Shown here one piece after another: positions 47,419 to 58,146 of a DNA stretch of 64,000 bases. Source of the stretch: Meiothermus granaticius NBRC 107808. Lineage in GTDB: Bacteria; Deinococcota; Deinococci; Deinococcales; Thermaceae. Both the position numbers and the translations under genes were made by a program. Position 1 is the stretch's first letter. Each line of letters starts with the position of its first letter. The DNA is taken from NCBI RefSeq assembly GCF_003574355.1, contig NZ_QWLB01000004.1, positions 45,381 to 109,380 of the forward strand, in the 5' to 3' direction. Under the pieces are notes generated by a model. It made no database searches and had not been told where the DNA came from. It was given only the letters and a program-made list of their open reading frames with translations.

Positions 47419-48198
47419 CTATTCCTCGCCCAGCTGGTGCCCCCGCAGCGTAGCGGCCTCGACCGCCTCCACCAGTGCCGCCCGCAGGCCCCGGGCCTCG
47501 AGGGCCGCCAGACCGTAAATGGTGGTCCCGCCAGGGCTGGAGACCTCATCCTTGAGCACCCCAGGGTGCTTCTTGCGCAGCAGCTCACCGGTGGCGATGA
47601 GCACATCTGCAGCCAGCCGTAGGGCCTGGGCTCGAGGAATACCCTGCTTAACCCCGCCATCCGCCAGCGCCTCCGCCACCACTGCGATATAGGCCGGGGC
47701 CGAGGCCGACATCCCGGTAAAGGCATCGAACAATCGCTCCGGCAGGTCATAGACATCCCCCACCGTGGCGAAGAGGGCCCGAGCAAACTCGAGGTCCCCG
47801 GCCTCTTCGGCTTCACGGGGGCCGGTCAGCGCGGTGGAACTCTTGCCGATGGTGGCCGCCAAGTTGGGCATGGCCCGCACCACCCGGCGCGTTCCTAGGC
47901 CGCGGCTGAGCACCGCGGTGGAAATTCCAGCCATGATCGAGAGGTATCCGGTGTTGGGGTGGGTGATTTGCGGGGCCAGCGCGGCGATGTCCTTGGGCTG
48001 CACCCCAATCAAAACCCGCTCGGCCTGACGCAGATCCTCCAGGCGCAACGCAATGACCCCATACTCCTGGGCGATTTCAGCAGTGCGCGGGGGGGTATCA
48101 TAGACCCCAATCTCCTCCTTGGCCAAAACCCCCACCCGAAGGATGCCCTCGAGGATGCTCCTGCCCATCTTCCCGACCCCTACCAGTGCCAATCGCAT
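47419..48198 (-). CDS. proC: Pyrroline-5-carboxylate reductase
   Basis: The ATG at 48198 ([19 protein letters not shown]) gives 259 residues with the Rossmann GVGKMG motif at 7-12. The family core [22 protein letters not shown] segment ([18 protein letters not shown] near 110-127) and the C-terminal signature [16 protein letters not shown] near 218-233 are present. It reduces pyrroline-5-carboxylate to proline with NAD(P)H, the last step of proline synthesis. It is divergent from tsaB. Confidence 0.94.
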   Translation of the reverse strand: MRLALVGVGKMGRSILEGILRVGVLAKEEIGVYDTPPRTAEIAQEYGVIALRLEDLRQAERVLIGVQPKDIAALAPQITHPNTGYLSIMAGISTAVLSRGLGTRRVVRAMPNLAATIGKSSTALTGPREAEEAGDLEFARALFATVGDVYDLPERLFDAFTGMSASAPAYIAVVAEALADGGVKQGIPRAQALRLAADVLIATGELLRKKHPGVLKDEVSSPGGTTIYGLAALEARGLRAALVEAVEAATLRGHQLGEE

Positions 48199-48277
48199 AG
48201 GCAAGAGTGTACCCTGTCCTCCCGAAGGAATTCAGGGTGCGCCTGCATTAACCTCCCCCAAGCCGTACTATGGTTGG

Positions 48278-48808
48278 GTGCTGGTTTTGGCTTTGGATAC
48301 CGCAACCCCTTACCTGGTGTTGGGGCTGCCCCACGCCGAGCGGGCTGTGCACCTGGGGCGTCGCCATGCCGAGGCGTTGTGGGCCGAGCTCGAGGATTTC
48401 CTGGCCCGTCACCAAGTCAGCAAGCATCACCTGGAGGGCATCGCCCTGGGGCGCGGTCCGGGTTCGTATACCGGGTTGCGGGTGGGGATTGCCGCCGGAC
48501 TGGGGTTGGGGCGCGGGCTGGAAATCCCGGTGGTGGGGGTGGATACCCTGGCCGGGGTCGCCCTGCGCTACCAGGGGGAGGTGAGCGTGGCCCATACCGC
48601 CCGCAATGGGCTCGGCTACGCCGCCCACTACCGGGTTACGGGATCCTCCGCCCAGGAACTGCGAGCGCCGCAGCGGATTCGGCTGGCAGAATGGAGGCCC
48701 CTAGGCCGCCTCAGCCTGGATGAACCCCCCTCAGGACGTGCGCTGGCACGGCTGGGACAACAGGCCCTGCGCCGAGAGCAAACCGGGGTAGAAGGCCTGT
48801 ACCTGTAG
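48278..48808 (+). CDS. tsaB: tRNA threonylcarbamoyladenosine biosynthesis protein TsaB
   Basis: A GTG at 48278 (read as MLVLALDTATPYLVLG) gives 176 residues. A TACTAT hexamer ends 6 bp before it with no Shine-Dalgarno, so the message is likely leaderless. The ASKHA fold start LALDTATPYL and ALGRGPGSYTGLRVGIAAGLGLGRGL near residues 60-85 are diagnostic of TsaB. It pairs with TsaD and TsaE to install t6A37 in ANN-reading tRNAs. The C-terminal part is short, common in Thermus. Confidence 0.9.
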   Translation: MLVLALDTATPYLVLGLPHAERAVHLGRRHAEALWAELEDFLARHQVSKHHLEGIALGRGPGSYTGLRVGIAAGLGLGRGLEIPVVGVDTLAGVALRYQGEVSVAHTARNGLGYAAHYRVTGSSAQELRAPQRIRLAEWRPLGRLSLDEPPSGRALARLGQQALRREQTGVEGLYL

Positions 48809-48858
48809 CCTGGAATGGGCACCCTCCCACTTACACCCCAGCGAAAGGCCTGTAGGCT

Positions 48859-49968
48859 ATGGATTCGGTGACCTTAGCCGCTTACCATCGCCTCCATCCA
48901 ATCCCTGTGCCGGGAGGGGAGCTGTACCTCAAAGCCGGGGCGCGGGGGTATGGCGACCCTCAGTACGAGCTGCTGGCCCAGCGGCTCGAGCCCCACGGGG
49001 AAGCGGCCCTCGATCTCAACCCTGGAATCGGGGTGATCAGCCAGGCCCTCCAGGCCTCGGGCCTATCCACCACGGCCATTGAACCCTCGAGGGCGGCCTT
49101 GCGCTGCCTGGAACAGGGTTTGGGAACAAAGGTGCGCATCCTGCGCGGCCTGCCCTGGGAGGCTCCGCCAGACTCCAGCGATACCGTGGGCCTGGTGCTG
49201 CCGGCCAATCGGGGCACCCGCTATGTCGAGCTCTCCCTACTGGGGGCCGCTCGAGCCCTGCGGCCGGGCGGGAGGCTGTGGATTTCTGGCAGCAAGGACC
49301 GGGGTTTCGAACGATACTTCAAATGGGCCCAGGAGCTCCTGGGGTATGGCGTCCTGCTCGAGCGCAGGGGAGCGGTACGGGTAGCGGTGCTCGAGAAGGA
49401 GCGCCCCACTCCACCCCTGGGAAGGGTATGGGAGGGGTTTGAAGCCGAGGTGTATGGGAAGCGCTTTGCTTTTCGCCACCTGCCAGGGGTGTTCTCGGCG
49501 GGGCATCTAGACCCAGGTAGCCAGATGCTCTTAGAGCACCTGCCCCCTGAACTCGACAGCGTGCTCGACCTAGGCGGAGGCTACGGCGCCCTGAGCCTGC
49601 CGCTGATAGACCGAGCCCGGGCGGTCACCCTGGTGGAAGACGACTGGGCCAGCGTCCTGAGCGCCGAGGCGAGCTTGCAGGCCAATGCGCTGGCAGCCAG
49701 TGTCTATCACTCCGATGTGGACGAAGCCTTGCCGGAAGGGCAGAAGTTCGCTATACTGTTAGCCAATCCCCCCTTTCATGTGGGGGGCCTCGTCGTGCTA
49801 GAAACCGCACGCGCATTTTTAGAGGCTGCTCAAGCCCGCCTGGAAAGGGGCGGGAGGTTTTATCTTGTGGCCAACCGATTCCTACCCTACGAACCCCTGC
49901 TTGCCGAAGGCTTCGCCCATGTCAGGACCCTCGCTGAGGGGAAGTATAAGGTCCTTCTGGCCTACTGA
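48859..49968 (+). CDS. rsmC: 16S rRNA methyltransferase, RsmC type
   Basis: A 369-residue protein with two tandem methyltransferase-like halves. The N-terminal half (1-190) has a degenerate SAM site (EPHGEAALDLNPGIGVIS); the C-terminal half has the active SAM motif LDLGGGYGALSLPL near residues 236-249 and the catalytic NPPFHVGG near 305-312. This is the fold of Thermus TTHA0533 (RsmC), which makes m2G1207 in 16S rRNA. It is 40 bp upstream of sigA and probably co-transcribed. Confidence 0.92.
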   Translation: MDSVTLAAYHRLHPIPVPGGELYLKAGARGYGDPQYELLAQRLEPHGEAALDLNPGIGVISQALQASGLSTTAIEPSRAALRCLEQGLGTKVRILRGLPWEAPPDSSDTVGLVLPANRGTRYVELSLLGAARALRPGGRLWISGSKDRGFERYFKWAQELLGYGVLLERRGAVRVAVLEKERPTPPLGRVWEGFEAEVYGKRFAFRHLPGVFSAGHLDPGSQMLLEHLPPELDSVLDLGGGYGALSLPLIDRARAVTLVEDDWASVLSAEASLQANALAASVYHSDVDEALPEGQKFAILLANPPFHVGGLVVLETARAFLEAAQARLERGGRFYLVANRFLPYEPLLAEGFAHVRTLAEGKYKVLLAY

Positions 49969-50008
49969 CAGAGGTATCCAAGAGCAACCGCGTTGGAGGT
50001 GAATTAGC

Positions 50009-51802
<1,794 letters not shown>

Positions 51803-51821
51803 TAGCCAGAATTTCACCAGT

Positions 51822-51853
51822 AGGGGCGTATCACGATACGCCCCTGCCTTTTA
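51822..51853 (+). terminator. Intrinsic terminator after sigA
   Basis: AGGGGCGTATC (51822-51832) and GATACGCCCCT (51835-51845), a perfect 11-bp inverted repeat, followed by GCCTTTTA. It lies 20 bp after the sigA stop. Confidence 0.75.
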
Positions 51854-51873
51854 GGAGGCCGAATGTTCAAGCC

Positions 51874-51996
51874 ATGAAAGTGCTGTCGTTGCGCGCCTCT
51901 CCCCAACAGGGTTTTCCCCGAGCCGCGCTCGAGTCCGCCGAACTCATCGCTGGGAAGGGCAGCCACGTGGAAATCCAGGGCCAAGGTGCGGGCTGA
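51874..51996 (+). CDS. Small ORF resembling the start of a flavodoxin-fold oxidoreductase
   Basis: ATG at 51874 to TGA at 51996 gives 40 residues (MKVLSLRASPQQGFPRAALE then SAELIAGKGSHVEIQGQGAG). The pattern K-V-L-x-x-x-A-S-P-x-x-G-x-x-R followed by a helix and a strand resembles the first unit of NAD(P)H-quinone reductases. It is cut short immediately after the first strand-helix-strand and there is no partner downstream. Either a gene remnant or chance. Confidence 0.3.
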   Translation: MKVLSLRASPQQGFPRAALESAELIAGKGSHVEIQGQGAG

Positions 51997-52033
51997 CACC
52001 CATTGGCCCCGGCCCAAGCGATAGAATCCTCCC

Positions 52034-52474
52034 ATGACCGCAGAAGAGCACCTGGCCTTACTCCCCCCTAAGCTGCAAAACGTGGTGAAAATGCTGGGCA
52101 GCGCCCCCAAGGTTCTCAAGACCGAGATGCTCTTGGAGTTTGCCAAGAAGATGCCCCCGCTACCGGAAGGGATGAAGGGCCAACTCGAGCAGGTTCACGA
52201 GTGCACCACCCCCTTTTGGGTGCATGTCGAGCTCGAGGGGGGGCAGACCCATCTCTACTTCGACGCTCCCAAGGAAGCCCCTACCGTACGGGCTTTTGCT
52301 GGAATGCTCTCCGAGGGATTGGAGGGCGAGTCGCCAGAGACCGTGCTCAAGGTGCCAGAGGACTTTTACACCCTGGCCCGGCTGGAGGAGGTGGTCACCC
52401 CCTTGCGGCTGCGCGGGCTGCAGGCGGTGCTGGGCCGGATCAAGCGGCAGGTGCGGGAAGCTATGGGCGCTTAG
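52034..52474 (+). CDS. sufE: SufE-family cysteine desulfurization acceptor
   Basis: A 146-residue SufE: VHECTTPFWVHVELEGGQTHLYFDAPK near residues 54-80 has the sulphur-accepting Cys57 (HECTTP), and GMLSEGLEGESPETVLKVPEDF near 89-110 is the family stretch. It receives persulfide from a SufS-type desulfurase for Fe-S assembly. A TAGAAT ends 6 bp before the ATG, so the gene is probably leaderless. Its 3 prime end overlaps the ABC-F gene on the other strand by 14 bp. Confidence 0.93.
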   Translation: MTAEEHLALLPPKLQNVVKMLGSAPKVLKTEMLLEFAKKMPPLPEGMKGQLEQVHECTTPFWVHVELEGGQTHLYFDAPKEAPTVRAFAGMLSEGLEGESPETVLKVPEDFYTLARLEEVVTPLRLRGLQAVLGRIKRQVREAMGA

Positions 52475-54608
52475 GCCGCCGGCGCCTGCGGGGCTTGGGG
52501 TTCGGGGCTGGGGCCGGCTCCAGGTGCCGCAGGTAGGCCTTGCGGCCAAAAGCCCTCTGGCCATAGCGCACCACCTGCGCCCCCTCGAGTTCAAACGCGA
52601 GGCGCAGCACCGCCCGCACCATGCGCGGCTCGGCCTGACCTTCCAGGTGCAGGATTCCCCCCCTGAGCTCGCCCAGCAGCTCCCCTGCCGCGCTCCAAAA
52701 GCGCCAGTGCGAGAGCTCGCAGTCGGCAAAAACTTCCAAACCTTCCTGTCGGATCCGGTGGCGATAGGCCAGGGGAAGGTAAAACCTCTCGGCGTAATCG
52801 CGGTAGAGGGCTTCCTCCAGGGCCAGCAGGTCGGCCCGCAGCCGGGCCCGACCGCGCTCGGTGAGCTCGAGCCCCTCGAGCTGCTCCCAGAGGGCCAGCC
52901 GCTCCTCCTCGAGGTCAGGCTTTTCTGCAGGCGCTGCGGCCTCCACCGGCAGCTCACCGTAGGGGTTGAGCCGCACCGCCGTTTTACCCAGCAGGGCCGC
53001 CTCGGCCTCAGCGTAGGTTGGATACTCCAGAAGGAGGCCCCCTTCAAGCCCCCAAAAGCGGGTGGCCACCCGCTGGATCAAGGTCCGGTCGTGAGAGACA
53101 AAGAGCAGGGTACCGGGATAGTCCGTAAGGGCCCGCTCGAGGGCTTCCAGCAGCTCGAGCTCGAGATGGTTGGTGGGCTCGTCCATCACCAGCAGGCCCG
53201 CCCGCAGCGCCCCCAGTAGGGCCAAACCGGCCCGGGCCCGCTCCCCCCCGGAGAAGCGGCGCGGCGGATCGTTCCAGTGTGGGGGACGAAACCCCATCCG
53301 GCCCAGCAGGGCCGCGGCCCGAGCCTCTCCAAAGCGCTTGGAGAACTGTTCAAACAAGGGTAGGTCGGGCTCGAGGCCGTGATAGAGCTGATCCAGGTAG
53401 GCCACACTGACCCCCAACCCCAGGCTGCGCTCGCCCGCGTCTGGGAGCTCGCGCGAGAGCAGCAGCCGCAGCAAGGTGGTCTTCCCGGCGCCGTTGGCCC
53501 CGATCAGGGCGATGCGGTCCCCCCGGAAGATGCGAAGGGTGGCCTCACGGATAACCCTGCGCAAGACCGCGTCTCCTCTGCCCTGCTCGGCTGCACCCGT
53601 GCTTGGATAGGACTTTTTCAAGCCCTTCGCCTCCAGCACTAGCTTCGGGGTGCCCTCAGCAGCGATCTCGAGGCTCCAGCGACGTTCAGGGGGAAGGGGG
53701 TTGGGGGCTTCGACGCGCTCCGCCCGCTGCAGCAGCCCTTGGCGCTGGCGAGACTTCTTGGGGCTGCCGGGAGCCGCGGAGCGCAGGGCTTCCGCCGAGG
53801 CCATCAGGCGTTCGCGCTCCTTCTCGGCCTCTTTGCGGGCCCGCTCCACCGTGCGCCGAATCCGCTCGCGCTCGGCCAGATAGGTCGCATACGGGCCGGC
53901 CACCCGCAGCAGCAAGCCGGCTTCGAGGTGGTAGACCGTGGTGGCCACCCGACTCACCAGCGCGCGGTCATGGGAGATCAAGGCTACCGCACCGCGATAC
54001 GAGAGCAAGCGTTCCTCCAGCCGCAACCGCATCCGAAGGTCAAGATGGGTGGTGGGCTCATCCAGCAGCAGCACGTCCGCATCGGACAAAAAGGCCGTGG
54101 CCAGGGCCAGGCGCATCCCCTCTCCACCCGAGAGCCGTTCCACCGGGCTCTGCCAAAGCCCATCCAGACCGAACTCGGCCAGGACCTTAGCCACCCGGCC
54201 CCGCCAGAACGAAAGCTCGCGCACCCGATCCCAGGCTTCCGCGGAGTGTTCGGGCGAGGCCGCTTTCAACTCCTGCTCAGCCCGATACAAAGGGGTGCTG
54301 GAATACGCGGCGGCATACACTGTGGTGCCCTCGGGCCGGTAATCCTGGGGAAGATACACCACCCGGGTACCCCGGGGACGCTCGAGCCGCCCCCCGTCGA
54401 GCACCAACTGCCCCGCCAGGGCTTGAAACAGGGTGCTCTTACCGGCTCCATTGGGCCCCAGCAACACCACTCGCTCCCGCGGGGCCAGCCAAAACCGCGC
54501 ATCCCGAAACAACACCCGCTCCCCAAAGGCTTTTTCCCCATGGCTCAGGCGCAGCAAAACCTCGGGCTTCGCCACAGGGCTTAGGGCTTTGCGGTCCGTA
54601 TCTAGCAC
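52461..54608 (-). CDS. ABC-F family ATPase with an extra C-terminal region
   Basis: A 715-residue soluble protein with two ABC domains: first Walker A GPNGAGKST near 53-61 and LSGGEGMRLALATAF with LLDEPTTHLDLRM near 185; second Walker A GANGAGKTT near 372 and FSGGERARAGLALL with VMDEPTNHLELEL near 480. ABC-F proteins bind the ribosomal E site and regulate or rescue translation, some giving antibiotic resistance. After the second domain about 190 further residues hold a coiled Glu-rich helix, a 70-residue domain (YRHRIRQEGLEVFADCELSHW...) and a basic PRRRRRPKRP tail. The GTG start at 54608 is taken, with an alternative GTG at 54575. Confidence 0.9.
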   Translation of the reverse strand: MLDTDRKALSPVAKPEVLLRLSHGEKAFGERVLFRDARFWLAPRERVVLLGPNGAGKSTLFQALAGQLVLDGGRLERPRGTRVVYLPQDYRPEGTTVYAAAYSSTPLYRAEQELKAASPEHSAEAWDRVRELSFWRGRVAKVLAEFGLDGLWQSPVERLSGGEGMRLALATAFLSDADVLLLDEPTTHLDLRMRLRLEERLLSYRGAVALISHDRALVSRVATTVYHLEAGLLLRVAGPYATYLAERERIRRTVERARKEAEKERERLMASAEALRSAAPGSPKKSRQRQGLLQRAERVEAPNPLPPERRWSLEIAAEGTPKLVLEAKGLKKSYPSTGAAEQGRGDAVLRRVIREATLRIFRGDRIALIGANGAGKTTLLRLLLSRELPDAGERSLGLGVSVAYLDQLYHGLEPDLPLFEQFSKRFGEARAAALLGRMGFRPPHWNDPPRRFSGGERARAGLALLGALRAGLLVMDEPTNHLELELLEALERALTDYPGTLLFVSHDRTLIQRVATRFWGLEGGLLLEYPTYAEAEAALLGKTAVRLNPYGELPVEAAAPAEKPDLEEERLALWEQLEGLELTERGRARLRADLLALEEALYRDYAERFYLPLAYRHRIRQEGLEVFADCELSHWRFWSAAGELLGELRGGILHLEGQAEPRMVRAVLRLAFELEGAQVVRYGQRAFGRKAYLRHLEPAPAPNPKPRRRRRPKRP

Positions 54609-54674
54609 AACATTCCAAGGGTAGCCCCTCGAGCTCAGGTCGTCAAAACCGCCCCGAACTTGTAGCCTAAGAGG

Positions 54675-55214
54675 GTGCCCGATCTGATCCTACGCCCGCT
54701 GGTCCTGGCCGATATTTCCACGATCATGGCCTGGACTCAAGATGAGGAGTTTTGCCTGGCCAGCGGCTGGCCTCTGCACCAGCCTCCCGAGCGCTGGGAG
54801 GAGATCTTTTTGCGGATGATCAACAACCCGCCGGTCAACCTCGTGCGCCTGGGCATCGAGACCCACGGGCAGCTGATCGGCTATACCGACCTGGGTGAGA
54901 TCAACCCCCTTGAGGCCCGGGCTTCCTTTGCCATCGCCATCGGTGACCGGGGGTATTGGGGCCGGGGGTATGGCTTCACCGCCGGGCGCCAGATGCTGCG
55001 CTACGGCTTCGAGGAGCAGGGCCTCGAGCGCATCACCGCCGAGGTACACGCCTCCAACACCCGCCCCATTCGGCTGCTGGAACGCCTGGGTTTCCTGCGA
55101 GAAGGGGTGCTCCGGCAGCATGAAACGTACCGGGGGGAAAAGCAGGACCTATACCTCTACGGGATGCTCAAGGAGGAGTTCAAAGCTCTGGTGGACCTGA
55201 CGGGCTCTGGCTAG
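54675..55214 (+). CDS. GNAT-family N-acetyltransferase (RimJ/RimL-like)
   Basis: A GTG at 54675 gives 179 residues. The acetyl-CoA loop is IGDRGYWGRGYGFTAGRQML near residues 92-111 (a G-x-G-x-G type), with ITAEVHASNTRPIRLLERLGFLREGVLRQH near 123-152, the RimJ/RimL Asn-x-x-S-x-x-x-x-E pattern. It could acetylate a ribosomal protein N-terminus, a spermidine-like amine or an antibiotic; not decided. A TAGCCT hexamer lies 6 bp before the start, suggesting a leaderless message. It overlaps the PucR-like gene at the stops by 4 bp. Confidence 0.9.
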   Translation: MPDLILRPLVLADISTIMAWTQDEEFCLASGWPLHQPPERWEEIFLRMINNPPVNLVRLGIETHGQLIGYTDLGEINPLEARASFAIAIGDRGYWGRGYGFTAGRQMLRYGFEEQGLERITAEVHASNTRPIRLLERLGFLREGVLRQHETYRGEKQDLYLYGMLKEEFKALVDLTGSG

Positions 55215-56302
55215 CGCTCCTCGAGCAGCCCACGGGCCCGCAGGGCCAGATACACCCGGGCCAAGGTCTCCGGGCTTCGGAGGGAGGCCCCCAGGGTCTT
55301 CTCGATCGCGCTTAGGCGGTAGCGCAGGGTGTTGGGGTGAATGTGCAGGGCCTGGGCGGTCGGATTGGGCTCCCCCCCATGCTCTAAATAGACCTCGAGG
55401 GTCCGGAGGGCCCGTGCAGGAAGGGGTAAAAAGCGCTCCACCAGGGCCCGCAGATCTTCTGGCGATTGCTGCAGGAGCACCCAGGCCACCGGGTCAAGCT
55501 GCTCAAAGCCCATGACCTCGCCGGGCCGGGCCGCCTTAAGCGCGATCAGGGCCTCCCGGTAAGCCGTTCCCACCGCCTCGAGGCTGGGATGAGCCGCCGA
55601 GAGGCCCACCCGTACCCCCTGCGGCGCAGCCCAGAGCAGGCTCTGGGCCTCCTTGGCTGGATCATGGCTCTGCCACAGCACCACCGCTCGAGTCCCCCGA
55701 CCGGAAAGCAAATGGGGGGTTCCCAGGCGCTCGAGATAGGCCCCCACCGAGGTTTTGAGCCCCTGCAGAATTTCCCGTCGCCGGGCCTCGGCCAGTCGGT
55801 GGCGACCGGGCGGGGCCGGGGCCTCGATCAGAGCGAGCCGCAGGGAGAACCCCCGCTCGAAGCCAAAGGCAAAGCCCCGGTCCAGATCGGCCTCCCCCAG
55901 CAGGAGTTCATCGAGAAAAGCCGCCCCCAGATTCTCCTCCTGGGCCCGCTCGAGGGCCCGCTCCCGCGCGCGCAAGCGCAGCAGCCGGGCGGCCAGCTCC
56001 AACCAGGGCAAGGCCCGCTGCAAGGCTGGCGCTTCACCATAGGCGATGAACCGCCCCTCCCCGACCTCCTGGGCCCAGTAGCCCCCACCCCAACCGGCCT
56101 GGGTTGGATGCCGCGCGGGAACCCTTCCCGCCCAAGCCAACACCTCACCCCACGGGGCCACCAGCACCACCGGAAGACCGGTCAGCTCATGAAGGGCTTC
56201 CATCAAGCCCCGGGGATCCGCGGGGTTGGAGTCCAGCCACTCCAAGATCCTCGAGGGGATTTCGGGGGCCTCCCCCGATCCTTTAGGGCCCAGCTCGGCC
56301 AT
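55211..56302 (-). CDS. PucR/CdaR-like transcriptional regulator of the hpa cluster
   Basis: The ATG at 56302 (MAELGPKGSGEAPEIPSRIL) gives 363 residues. The first two thirds have a PurC/GAF-like sensor arrangement (LPVVLVAPWGEVLAWAGR near 40-57), and the last 55 residues form the PucR-type C-terminal helix-turn-helix (ALHIHPNTLRYRLSAIEKTLG). It is divergent from the 4-hydroxyphenylacetate operon, so it most likely controls that operon. An inverted repeat ATTGT-N8-ACAAT lies right at its start and is a candidate operator. Confidence 0.82.
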   Translation of the reverse strand: MAELGPKGSGEAPEIPSRILEWLDSNPADPRGLMEALHELTGLPVVLVAPWGEVLAWAGRVPARHPTQAGWGGGYWAQEVGEGRFIAYGEAPALQRALPWLELAARLLRLRARERALERAQEENLGAAFLDELLLGEADLDRGFAFGFERGFSLRLALIEAPAPPGRHRLAEARRREILQGLKTSVGAYLERLGTPHLLSGRGTRAVVLWQSHDPAKEAQSLLWAAPQGVRVGLSAAHPSLEAVGTAYREALIALKAARPGEVMGFEQLDPVAWVLLQQSPEDLRALVERFLPLPARALRTLEVYLEHGGEPNPTAQALHIHPNTLRYRLSAIEKTLGASLRSPETLARVYLALRARGLLEER

Positions 56303-56303
56303 G

Positions 56304-56321
56304 ATTGTTAGAGAATACAAT
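56304..56321. promoter_or_regulatory. Inverted repeat ATTGT-N8-ACAAT in the hpa regulator intergenic region
   Basis: ATTGT (56304-56308) and ACAAT (56317-56321) flank TAGAGAAT. It lies one base before the PucR-like start codon and about 77 bp from the DapA-like start, inside an AT-rich stretch unlike the surrounding coding DNA. Candidate autoregulatory and divergent operator. Confidence 0.45.
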
Positions 56322-56397
56322 TTTTGCTCTTTATTTGTAAAAATACCCACTAGCCCCTCCCTGACTCAACCGGTACCCTTGGCTTAAAGGAGTCTCC

Positions 56398-57336
56398 ATG
56401 ACCGAGTTCAAGGGTAGCGTCGTACCGCTGATCACCCCTTTTAAGAACGGGCAGATTGACGAAGCCGCGCTGGAGAAGCTGATTGAGCGGCAGCTCGAGG
56501 CCGGTTCCCATGCTCTGAGCGTGGGGGGCACCACCGGTGAGCCCGGCACGCTTTCGGTCGAAGAGCGCAAATACCTGATCGAACGGGCCGTGCGCTTGAT
56601 CCGGGGCCGGGTCCCCCTCTTGGCCGGAACCGGCACCCTGCGGCTGGACGAGACCCTGGAGATCACCCGCTTCGCTCAGCAGGTGGGGGCCCAAGGGGCT
56701 TTGGTGATCACCCCCTATTACCTCAAGCCCAACCAGGAGGGCCTCTACCGCTTCTTCGGAGCCGTTGCCGCGGCGGTGCCGGAGTTCCCCATCGTGCTCT
56801 ACAACATCCCGGGGCGAACCGGGGTGGAGATTCAGGTCGAGACGGTGGTTCGACTGCGCCGGGCCTTCAAGAACATCGTGGGGCTCAAGCATTCCTCCAA
56901 GGACGTGGAGTACGTCTCAGAGCTGCTGCGCCAGGTGGGGCGGGATTTCCAGGTTTTCTGTGGTCTCGAGGCCCTAACCTTCCCCATGATGTGCGTGGGT
57001 GCGGTGGGCACCATCGCCGCGACCGCCAACTGGCTGCCCAAGGAGACCGCCCAGATGTGCCAGCTCCTCCTGGAGGGGCGGCACCGGGAGGCCCTTGAGC
57101 TGCACTACTACGGGCTCGAGGCCAACAGTGCGGTCTTCTGGGACACCAACCCCATCCCGCTCAAGACGGTACTGGCCTGGATGGGCCTGTGCGAGAAGGA
57201 GTGGCGCGAGCCCTTAGGCCCCAGCACCCCGGAGGTGGAGGCCCGGCTGCGCAAGATGGCCGAGTCCTATGGGCTGATCGAGGGGCGCCAGGGCCGTGAA
57301 ACCCTGCCCGACCCTACCGGCAAACAGTATGTGTGA
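56398..57336 (+). CDS. DapA-superfamily class I aldolase of the hpa cluster
   Basis: A 312-residue TIM-barrel lyase/synthase of the DHDPS family: GSVVPLITPFKNGQIDE near residues 6-22, SVGGTTGEPGTLSVEER near 41-57, Schiff-base Lys164 in VGLKHSSKD and Tyr135 in IVLYNIPGRTG with the carboxylate-binding Arg. It starts the run of 4-hydroxyphenylacetate genes with 15 bp to hpaG. In the canonical pathway the last step is an aldolase (HpaI, a class II enzyme) cleaving the seven-carbon hydroxy-oxo diacid to pyruvate plus succinate semialdehyde; this class I aldolase could do it instead (inference). A true dapA role is less likely by context. Confidence 0.88.
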   Translation: MTEFKGSVVPLITPFKNGQIDEAALEKLIERQLEAGSHALSVGGTTGEPGTLSVEERKYLIERAVRLIRGRVPLLAGTGTLRLDETLEITRFAQQVGAQGALVITPYYLKPNQEGLYRFFGAVAAAVPEFPIVLYNIPGRTGVEIQVETVVRLRRAFKNIVGLKHSSKDVEYVSELLRQVGRDFQVFCGLEALTFPMMCVGAVGTIAATANWLPKETAQMCQLLLEGRHREALELHYYGLEANSAVFWDTNPIPLKTVLAWMGLCEKEWREPLGPSTPEVEARLRKMAESYGLIEGRQGRETLPDPTGKQYV

Positions 57337-57351
57337 ACTTCCAGAGGCGGC

Positions 57352-58146
57352 ATGAAGCGCGCGCGTTTTATCTCCAAAGGAAGGACTCTCGAGGGGCGGC
57401 TCGAGGGCCCTTGGTTGATAGACCCCGCCGGTGAAGCCCATCCCCCCGACCAGGTCACCTGGCTGCTGCCGGTCCAGCCCGGCAAAGTGCTCGCCTTGGC
57501 CCTCAACTTCGCCGAGCACGCCGACGAGTTCGGGCTCAAGCGGCCCAGCGAGCCAGCCCTTTTCTGGAAACCCAACACCTCCCTCTTGCCGCACCGCGGC
57601 ACGGTGATCTACCCCCGTGGAGCCCGGTTCATGCACTTCGAGTGCGAGCTGGCCGTCATCATCGGGCGCAACCTGCGGCGGGTGAAAGCCAAAGATGCCC
57701 TGGGATATGTGGGGGGCTATACCATCGCCAACGACCTGGTGGTGCGCGACTACGTCTCCAACACCTTCCGCCCCCCCCTCCGGGGCAAAGGCTGGGATAC
57801 CTTCGGGCCGCTGGGGCCCTACTACGTTTCCGCCGATGAAGTGGCCGACCCCCACGACCTTAAGATGCGGGCCTACGTGAATGGGGAGCTGCGCCAGGAG
57901 GCCAGCACCCAGGGCATGATCTTCTCCATCCCTGAGGTTCTCGAGTTCATCAGCCGGTTCATGACCCTGGAGGCCGGGGATGTCATCCTCACCGGCACCC
58001 CCAAGGGCATCTCCCAGGTACACCCCGGTGACACCATGCGCATGGAGATCGAAGGCCTGGGAGCGCTGGAGAACCCCATCGAGTGGGAGAGCGCAGACGC
58101 CGAGCCGGTCATCGGCCAGGAAGGCGACCGGAATCTGGTCCTATGA
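57352..58146 (+). CDS. hpaG: Fumarylacetoacetate hydrolase-family protein, HpaG-like
   Basis: A 264-residue FAH-fold protein with the metal ligand pattern HFECELAVIIGRNLRRV near residues 96-112, DYVSNTFRPPLRGKGWDTFGPLGP near 132-155 and LEAGDVILTGTPKGISQVHPGD near 205-226. The HpaG family acts as 5-oxopent-3-ene-1,2,5-tricarboxylate decarboxylase and often also as isomerase on 2-hydroxyhepta-2,4-dienedioate; a single-domain version does one of these. It overlaps DUF3293 by 4 bp (ATGA). Confidence 0.88.
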   Translation: MKRARFISKGRTLEGRLEGPWLIDPAGEAHPPDQVTWLLPVQPGKVLALALNFAEHADEFGLKRPSEPALFWKPNTSLLPHRGTVIYPRGARFMHFECELAVIIGRNLRRVKAKDALGYVGGYTIANDLVVRDYVSNTFRPPLRGKGWDTFGPLGPYYVSADEVADPHDLKMRAYVNGELRQEASTQGMIFSIPEVLEFISRFMTLEAGDVILTGTPKGISQVHPGDTMRMEIEGLGALENPIEWESADAEPVIGQEGDRNLVL

